A stretch of 64,000 nucleotides of DNA from Ruegeria arenilitoris. GTDB taxonomy: Bacteria; Pseudomonadota; Alphaproteobacteria; Rhodobacterales; Rhodobacteraceae. Below, piece by piece: positions 58,619-64,000 of the stretch. How positions within the stretch are numbered: position 1 is the first letter of the stretch; every line of letters starts with the position of its first letter. The position numbers and the translations under genes were made by a program. The notes beneath the pieces are model-generated. The model saw only the letters and a program-made list of their open reading frames with translations. It did not search any database and was not told the origin of the DNA. The DNA is taken from NCBI RefSeq assembly GCF_013030265.1, contig NZ_WPZQ01000012.1, positions 2,501-66,500 on the forward strand, in the 5' to 3' direction.

Positions 58619-60073
58619 ATGAAGTTTCAGCCCAAGGCCAGCCATTTCATCAACGGCGAATACGTTGAGGACACCAGCGGCGCACCCATCGATGTAATCT
58701 ATCCCGCTACGGGCGAGGTGATTGCGAGGCTGCACTCGGCGACCCCCACAATCGTGGATCAGGCTCTAAACAGTGCAAAAGCAGCACAGGCTGAATGGGC
58801 CGCGATGTCCGGAACCGAGCGCGGCCGTGTCCTGCGTCGGGCAGCCGATATCATGCGTGAACGCAACCGCGAGCTTTCCATTATCGAAACCCATGATACC
58901 GGCAAACCCCTACAAGAGACGCTGGTGGCGGATGCTACCTCCGGTGCGGATGCGTTGGAGTATTTTGGCGGAATGGCCGCTTCGTTAACCGGTGAGCACA
59001 TCCCGTTGGGTGGCGGAGATTTTGTCTACACGATCCGTGAAGCGCTGGGCGTCTGCGTCGGGATCGGCGCGTGGAACTATCCGACCCAGATCGCCTGCTG
59101 GAAAGGTGCCCCGGCCCTGGCTTGTGGGAACACAATGGTGTTCAAGCCGTCTGAGACTACGCCATTGTCTGCATTGCAGGTTGCCGAGATCCTGATCGAA
59201 GCTGGCGCTCCCAAAGGTGTCTATAACGTCATTCAGGGTTACGGCGATGTCGGTGCTTCGCTGGTGACCGATGCGCGCGTTGCGAAGGTCTCGCTAACTG
59301 GATCTGTCCCGACTGGCCGCAAGGTCTATGCAGCCGCAGCAGACGGCATGAAGCACGTCACCATGGAACTGGGCGGCAAATCCCCGATGATCGTGTTCGA
59401 TGATGCTGACATCGAAAACGCTGTTTCGGGCGCGATCCTGGGCAATTTCTATTCGTCGGGTCAGGTTTGCTCAAACGGCACGCGCGTGTTTGTTCAGAAA
59501 GGGATCAAAGAAGCCTTCCTGAAGCGCCTGTCAGAGCGTCTGGCGACGGCGAAAATCGGTGATCCGTTGGATGAGGAGGTTAATTTCGGTCCGATGGTCA
59601 GCGAAAATCAGATGAACATCGCTTTGGGCTATGTAGAAAAAGGCAAGTCAGAGGGCGCGCGCCTTGTCTATGGTGGCGAACGCATCGAAGGCGACGGTTT
59701 TTATATACAACCAACTGTGTTTGCAGACGTGACCGACGATATGACCATCGCCCGCGAAGAGATCTTCGGGCCTGTGATGTCAGTGCTGGATTTCGAAACC
59801 GAAGAAGAGGTTCTGGCCAGAGCCAATGACACCGAGTTTGGATTGGCGGCTGGTGTGTTTACCAATGATGTGACGCGTGCGCACCGCATCGTGGCCGGTT
59901 TCGAGGCGGGAACCTGCTACATCAACACCTACAACCTTGCCCCGGTCGAAGCGCCCTTTGGTGGGTCGAAAATGTCGGGTGTGGGTCGTGAAAACTCGAA
60001 ACTGGCGATCAACCATTTCAGCGAAATGAAAACTGTCTACGTTTCGATGAACGACGTAGAAGCGCCTTACTGA
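58619..60073 (+). CDS. betB: betaine aldehyde dehydrogenase
   Basis: 484-residue aldehyde dehydrogenase of the BetB type: [20 protein letters not shown], the catalytic cysteine in [25 protein letters not shown], and general-base ELGGKSP. Oxidises betaine aldehyde to glycine betaine, an osmoprotectant also used as a carbon and nitrogen source by roseobacters. AAAGGA precedes ATG 58619. The other bet genes are not in this window. Followed by a terminator. Confidence 0.93.
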   Translation: MKFQPKASHFINGEYVEDTSGAPIDVIYPATGEVIARLHSATPTIVDQALNSAKAAQAEWAAMSGTERGRVLRRAADIMRERNRELSIIETHDTGKPLQETLVADATSGADALEYFGGMAASLTGEHIPLGGGDFVYTIREALGVCVGIGAWNYPTQIACWKGAPALACGNTMVFKPSETTPLSALQVAEILIEAGAPKGVYNVIQGYGDVGASLVTDARVAKVSLTGSVPTGRKVYAAAADGMKHVTMELGGKSPMIVFDDADIENAVSGAILGNFYSSGQVCSNGTRVFVQKGIKEAFLKRLSERLATAKIGDPLDEEVNFGPMVSENQMNIALGYVEKGKSEGARLVYGGERIEGDGFYIQPTVFADVTDDMTIAREEIFGPVMSVLDFETEEEVLARANDTEFGLAAGVFTNDVTRAHRIVAGFEAGTCYINTYNLAPVEAPFGGSKMSGVGRENSKLAINHFSEMKTVYVSMNDVEAPY

Positions 60074-60084
60074 TTGAGATGAGG

Positions 60085-60128
60085 ACTGGCCGGAAAGACA
60101 CCTGTTCCGGCCAGTTGCGCCCCTTTTA
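60085..60128 (+). terminator. terminator after betB
   Basis: ACTGGCCGGAA (60085-60095) and TTCCGGCCAGT (60105-60115) form 11 perfect pairs around a nine-base loop, followed by CCCCTTTTAC. Confidence 0.85.
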
Positions 60129-60130
60129 CA

Positions 60131-62269
60131 TTACTTATTGGCTGCGATCGTGAGTAACTCTTCAATCCGCTCACGGGTCAATTCACTGTCTGACAGAAGT
60201 GTTTTCGCATCAGAGAGTGGAGTGTCCGGTGAACGCGAAACCGGTTGGCCCAGGGCCTGATCCAGTTCACTCAACGTTCCAAACTTGCTCGAAGAGGTGC
60301 CGTTGATATCTTCTGTCTGTCCTGCGAGCCAGAACAGACGGTCCGCTTCATCATTCTCACCAGTCGCACGAAGCAGCGAAGCTGCAGTAGATAGGTCTGC
60401 CGTGTCTGCTAGGGCCCGGGCGCGCAGGAGCTGCGCCTCATCAGAGTCATCCTCAGTAATCTCCAGTAATGCCCGATGCGGTTGCCCCTGCAACAATGCG
60501 GCGCGGGCGCGAAGTCTGGCTCTGTCTTTCCGTTTGATCCGATCCTGTGGCCGGTTCGCAAGCGCATAGGCCTGAGAGGCAAAACCAAGCTCTGCAAGAC
60601 GCTCTGACAGCGCTATTGCTGTTTCGGTTTCCAACGTGTCACCCGATACCGGACGAAGGTTCAGGGCGTAGCGCAAGAATGTCACGTCATCCGCGCGTTC
60701 GGACAACAAATGCATCACGCGGTTTGAAGCCCCAGCCCAATCTTGGTCTTCCGAATGTGCCCGGATCAGTTCCATGGCGGGGCCAAACTCCTGATTCAAA
60801 CCAAGAGCGACTGCATGACTTTGCGCCATAACAGAGCCTATTTCTGATCGTCTGAGCTGGATGGCAAATCCAGCCACCAGTTCAAGTTCTTCAGAGGTTA
60901 TGGCGCCACGATCCGACCAGCGCTTTTCCACCAAACGCGCCAAAGCCAAGGGGGTTTCCAAATCCGACTCTGAGGCCTGAATGACTTCGGACAGCAATGC
61001 CTCGCTTTCAGCTTTGTCACCGGCAGCTTCTGCAACATCTGCTTTAGCCAACGTAACCTTTGGCTGCGAGTCCGCATCGATACGATCGACTGAACGTAAG
61101 ACACGGCGGGCTGCTTCCAATTCCCCGGCGTTGACCAGAATCTCGGAAAGTTCGGGCCCCAACGAACGCCTCAGATGATCCGGCAGCCTCGCAAAAGATT
61201 GTTCGATCGAAGAAAGCTGCGCATCGGGATGCAAATCCCCCTCGGTTAACAGCGCCCACAAAGCAGCGTCACCCTCGCATCTCTGGAGGCTTTGAAACGG
61301 GTTCGGCTCTGACTGGGGCCGACCGTCTAGCAAATTGGAAATCGCAATAATCCACGCGCTGTTTGAAGGGGCGTTCGCAAGTAGTTCGAGCGTTTGAACC
61401 GCTTCAGCCCCATAGCCATGATAGGCATAAAGCTGGGCCAGCTTCTCAACCCGTTCTACATCGATGCGATCAAACTCCAGAAACAAACCGGTCCGCAGCT
61501 CTGCAACCTGTTCCGGAAACGGGCGTCCATCAGACCACGAAGCAAACCCCAGATCTTTATCAGAGATACAGGTGGGCTGCGTTTCAATCTGAGGCAAAGA
61601 CAGCCCTTCGAGCCCGCGAAGCTCATCCAGAACAGATGAGACCATTACGTTCGCTGGCAAGTCTTCCAGAATATTGCCTGGCGCGACCTTTTCTGTTGAT
61701 CTTGGACCAATATCGGAAAGCTGCAGATCGACGATCTCACGATCAGCTCCCTGTAGCATTCGCGACATCAGTTGATCCTCTAACGCTCGGCCATTCAATT
61801 GCAGCGATGGCACGGGGTCAGGTGTTTCTTCGATCTCTGATTCATCGTCTAACTGCAGATCAGGCAGCAAAACCATCGGAGGGAGGTCTTGGGTCACGGA
61901 CAGCGAGGGCTCACCGGGCGCGATATCAACGACGATCATGTTATCCCTGAACAAAAAGGCCGATGCGGCGCAGGCACACCCAAACTCCATTTCAAGAGCT
62001 GTACCCGGTTTCTCTTGTGACAGCGATTTCAGGCGGTTTTCGGACAGCCGTGAAAACACCGAGTTGGTGTTGTATGTGACGCCATCAAGCTCAACATCTA
62101 TCCGGGCACCATCTTTTTCGTGAGTCAGCGTCCAGTCTGTCTTGGGCGGTATCTGAAGGACCAGCCTTGTAAAGCCGTCATGCTCACCCGAGCGCACTCG
62201 GACTTCCTGTGCATTTGCACATGTTGCGGAAAAGACCAGGATAAACGAGAGGACGCATTTCCTGATCAT
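60131..62269 (-). CDS. large periplasmic protein coupled to motA
   Basis: 712 residues with a signal peptide (IRKCVLSFILVFSATCANA), an N-terminal beta-rich AMIN-like domain (about 22-120, e.g. GFTRLVLQIPPKTDWTL, NMIVVDIAPG), a charged linker, and an alpha-helical repeat region from about 270 to 690 resembling tetratricopeptide repeats (ALALARLVEKRW, LANRPQDRIKRKDRAR). The ATG overlaps the motA stop (ATGA). By operon position and secretion it may be a stator accessory protein, in the place of MotC. No direct similarity to MotC was recognised. Confidence 0.75.
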   Translation of the reverse strand: MIRKCVLSFILVFSATCANAQEVRVRSGEHDGFTRLVLQIPPKTDWTLTHEKDGARIDVELDGVTYNTNSVFSRLSENRLKSLSQEKPGTALEMEFGCACAASAFLFRDNMIVVDIAPGEPSLSVTQDLPPMVLLPDLQLDDESEIEETPDPVPSLQLNGRALEDQLMSRMLQGADREIVDLQLSDIGPRSTEKVAPGNILEDLPANVMVSSVLDELRGLEGLSLPQIETQPTCISDKDLGFASWSDGRPFPEQVAELRTGLFLEFDRIDVERVEKLAQLYAYHGYGAEAVQTLELLANAPSNSAWIIAISNLLDGRPQSEPNPFQSLQRCEGDAALWALLTEGDLHPDAQLSSIEQSFARLPDHLRRSLGPELSEILVNAGELEAARRVLRSVDRIDADSQPKVTLAKADVAEAAGDKAESEALLSEVIQASESDLETPLALARLVEKRWSDRGAITSEELELVAGFAIQLRRSEIGSVMAQSHAVALGLNQEFGPAMELIRAHSEDQDWAGASNRVMHLLSERADDVTFLRYALNLRPVSGDTLETETAIALSERLAELGFASQAYALANRPQDRIKRKDRARLRARAALLQGQPHRALLEITEDDSDEAQLLRARALADTADLSTAASLLRATGENDEADRLFWLAGQTEDINGTSSSKFGTLSELDQALGQPVSRSPDTPLSDAKTLLSDSELTRERIEELLTIAANK

Positions 62270-63135
62270 GCTGCCGCCTGTTTCAGTTCTTTCAGCGCAT
62301 CTTCAAGCTCAGTAAAACCGGGTCGGTTATGCGTCGGAGTATTCTGGCGTCCAACTTCGATACACATCGCGGTGTTGTGGTTGTGCAGGTTGGCTACCAG
62401 AACCTCTTTGATCAGTTGGTAGAAGTGGTTGTCCTCTTCAACGACGGCCTTCACCTTTCCCGCGAACGGCCCCACCAGCCCGTAGGCCAGGAATACACCC
62501 AAAAATGTGCCGACAAGAGCACCACCGATCAGCTTGCCCAGAACTTCCGGAGGCTGGTCGATTGATCCCATCGTCTTGATCACGCCAAGAACCGCAGCAA
62601 CGATACCCAACGCAGGCAGGCCGTCTGCCACGGTCTGCAGCGCATGGCTGGAGTGCATCGCGTGATGGAAGTTTGCTTCCATCCGCTTCTCCAAAACCTC
62701 CTCAACCTGATGCGGATCATCATAATTCATCGAGGCTGAGCGCATCGTGTCGCAGATCAAGTCAACAGCTTCGCGATCGGCCTGAATTTTTGGGTAGGTG
62801 GAAAACAGCGAAGAGCTCTCGGGATCTTCGATATGTTGCTCTAACTCGACGGGATTTGCCCGTGCGATGCGGATCAGTGAAAACAATAGGCACAACAGAT
62901 CTCGATAGTCTTCGGGTTTCCATTTCGGCCCCTTGAACACTTTTCCGATGTCCTTGGCGGTATGTTTGACCCCGCCAAAATCATTACTGATCATGAATGC
63001 GCCGACTGCGGCGCCTCCAATCATCATCATTTCAAAGGGAAGCGACTTCATGATGATGGCCATCTTGCCGCCAGCAGCCAGATATCCGCCGAATACCATC
63101 ACGAAAATGACGACAATACCTACGATCCCAAGCAT
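62266..63135 (-). CDS. motA: flagellar stator protein MotA
   Basis: 289-residue MotA with four helices: start LGIVGIVVIFVMVFGGYLAAG, cytoplasmic loop with RMEANFHHAMHSS, and DGLPALGIVAAVLGVIKTMG plus ALVGTFLGVFLAYGLVGP at the end. Forms the ion channel part of the motor with MotB. GGAG precedes the ATG. MotB is not adjacent. Confidence 0.95.
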   Translation of the reverse strand: MLGIVGIVVIFVMVFGGYLAAGGKMAIIMKSLPFEMMMIGGAAVGAFMISNDFGGVKHTAKDIGKVFKGPKWKPEDYRDLLCLLFSLIRIARANPVELEQHIEDPESSSLFSTYPKIQADREAVDLICDTMRSASMNYDDPHQVEEVLEKRMEANFHHAMHSSHALQTVADGLPALGIVAAVLGVIKTMGSIDQPPEVLGKLIGGALVGTFLGVFLAYGLVGPFAGKVKAVVEEDNHFYQLIKEVLVANLHNHNTAMCIEVGRQNTPTHNRPGFTELEDALKELKQAAA

Positions 63136-63181
63136 ATACGATCTCCAACGGCGCGAACTGAGGGTTTGAAAGACACAGGTG

Positions 63182-63772
63182 TCACTCCTGTGGAGCCAGC
63201 GCGTTGCGCCCGGCCATTACAACACTGATGGTATAGGCGGCTTCGGGGTTTAGACCGGCCATGACACCAGCGGCTGTATCGGGCGGCATACGAGACAGGA
63301 AACCGGCTGCAAAAATTGGATCCATAGTCTCAAACAACGCCGCGGCGTCTTTCGGCTTCATGTTCTGATAGACATCAGTAAGTCGGGTCAGATCTGCCTC
63401 GGCGGCGTTATCGGCGACTGCAACAGTTGCGCGAAGCGCATCTTCTGCCTCGCGTAGTGTGATCAACCGGCTCGCAATGGCCAGATCAGCTATTTCCAAA
63501 GCCTTCTCACGATCCTGCACGATCCTTTCACGCCTCTCGATTGCCTCTTCACGCCGCCGTAATTCGGTCAGCACGACTTGTAGTTCCTGTTTTTCAAACC
63601 CCGATTGTTGGGATTGAGGTTGCGATGTCGATCCTGTCTGATCGCCACGCGCCAGAGCGGGTCCGGCCTCCAGGCTCAACCGAATAACGGCGGAGCCGAT
63701 CATCAGGGCCGATATCAATGTCAGAACGCCGCTGCGCTGGCGGCCTGATTTGCCCTTTCTGTTCAGCCTCAT
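63182..63772 (-). CDS. motE: MotE family protein
   Basis: 196-residue protein: an N-terminal helix near 15-40 (LISALMIGSAVIRLSLEAG), a coiled coil (about 60-110, rich in R and E) and a MgtE-N-like C-terminal domain with LTDVYQNMKPKDAAALFETMDP. Matches MotE, the periplasmic chaperone for MotC in Sinorhizobium. Overlaps the upstream frame by 4 bp, and motA follows after 46 bp. Confidence 0.85.
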   Translation of the reverse strand: MRLNRKGKSGRQRSGVLTLISALMIGSAVIRLSLEAGPALARGDQTGSTSQPQSQQSGFEKQELQVVLTELRRREEAIERRERIVQDREKALEIADLAIASRLITLREAEDALRATVAVADNAAEADLTRLTDVYQNMKPKDAAALFETMDPIFAAGFLSRMPPDTAAGVMAGLNPEAAYTISVVMAGRNALAPQE

Positions 63773-63999
63773 CTGCTGGCCTCGTCCAGCTGCGGTGCGT
63801 GGCGAAAGAACATCAGCCCTTCGGGAGGTTTTGTGGCCTCTTTGGCAGGGGGCTCAAGCTCCTGATTTTCTCTGAAATCTTCAATGTTAGTCTCTGTTTC
63901 AGCAGATTCTTCTTCCGATTCTTCTCCCGGTTCAGCCTCAGCCGGGGGCGTATTTTCATCTATGGAGTCTTCAGGAATCACATCGTGCATCGATGCCAT
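63769..63999 (-). CDS. acidic protein fragment upstream of motE
   Basis: At least 76 residues, extremely acidic (Glu, Pro and Ala rich) and ending FFRHAPQLDEASR. An ATG is present at 63999, but the window ends there, so this could be the C-terminal part of a longer protein, or a small one. No membrane segment. Stop overlaps the motE start (ATGA), so it belongs to the same flagellar operon. Not recognised. Confidence 0.6.
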   Translation of the reverse strand: MASMHDVIPEDSIDENTPPAEAEPGEESEEESAETETNIEDFRENQELEPPAKEATKPPEGLMFFRHAPQLDEASR

Positions 64000-64000
64000 C

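Overview
The window is chromosomal DNA of an alphaproteobacterium, most likely a marine Roseobacter-group member of the Rhodobacteraceae. The reasons are: a 23S-5S-tRNA-fMet order at the end of an rRNA operon with an extended helix 9 in the 23S; a Paracoccus-like cytochrome c550; a stand-alone NDUFS6-type zinc protein; a MotE/MotA flagellar block; and the general codon and gene style. I see no phage, insertion sequence, integrase or CRISPR array. Nearly all of the window is dense housekeeping and accessory metabolic coding sequence.

Layout. 1-3.5 kb: end of an rRNA operon (23S, 5S, tRNA-fMet) followed by a degenerate second copy of the 3' part of that tRNA. 3.7-13.2 kb: mostly single genes (two EamA-type exporters, group III truncated haemoglobin, DUF1203 protein, orphan ABC-2 ATPase, NDUFS6-like zinc protein, a Cys-rich secreted protein divergent from polA, DUF2798 protein, hydroxypyruvate isomerase-like protein, DUF1285 protein). 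13.3-20 kb: a translationally coupled operon of MoxR ATPase, DUF58, BatA/DUF4159 and a VWA/GATase-like membrane protein. 20-28.8 kb, minus strand: an envelope operon of alpha-2-macroglobulin, putative glycolipid-binding protein, PBP1C and a secreted hydratase-like protein. 28.9-38.8 kb: hybrid histidine kinase, VOC protein, yaaA, recQ, yggT-type gene, then an operon of UMF1-type MFS, mepA and a phytase-like esterase, then a queuosine-precursor transporter. 38.8-43.1 kb: a structured RNA or leader with an unusually strong Shine-Dalgarno, arfB, an SDR, a P1 peptidase, cytochrome c550, idi and smpB. 43.1-46.4 kb, minus: glpK, panC, panB. 46.5-53.9 kb: an oligopeptide-type ABC transporter with an aldehyde dehydrogenase and a membrane protein, interrupted by an antisense SH3 gene. 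53.9-58.4 kb: pncB, an orphan tail-anchored-like protein, pncA, trhO, a K+-channel-like protein and a tandem-repeat small protein. 58.5-60.1 kb: betB behind a BetI-like operator. 60.1-64 kb, minus: a flagellar stator block (acidic ORF, motE, motA, large periplasmic repeat protein).

The most interesting signals are the element at 38,844-39,016 upstream of arfB (near-complete complement of the 16S 3' tail, a basic 18-codon ORF, a closing CACCTCC mimic of the anti-Shine-Dalgarno and a terminator), the glycolipid-binding gene wedged between the alpha-2-macroglobulin and pbpC genes, the large secreted protein coupled to MotA in the MotE operon, the tRNA-fMet remnant, and the BetI-like operator before an isolated betB.
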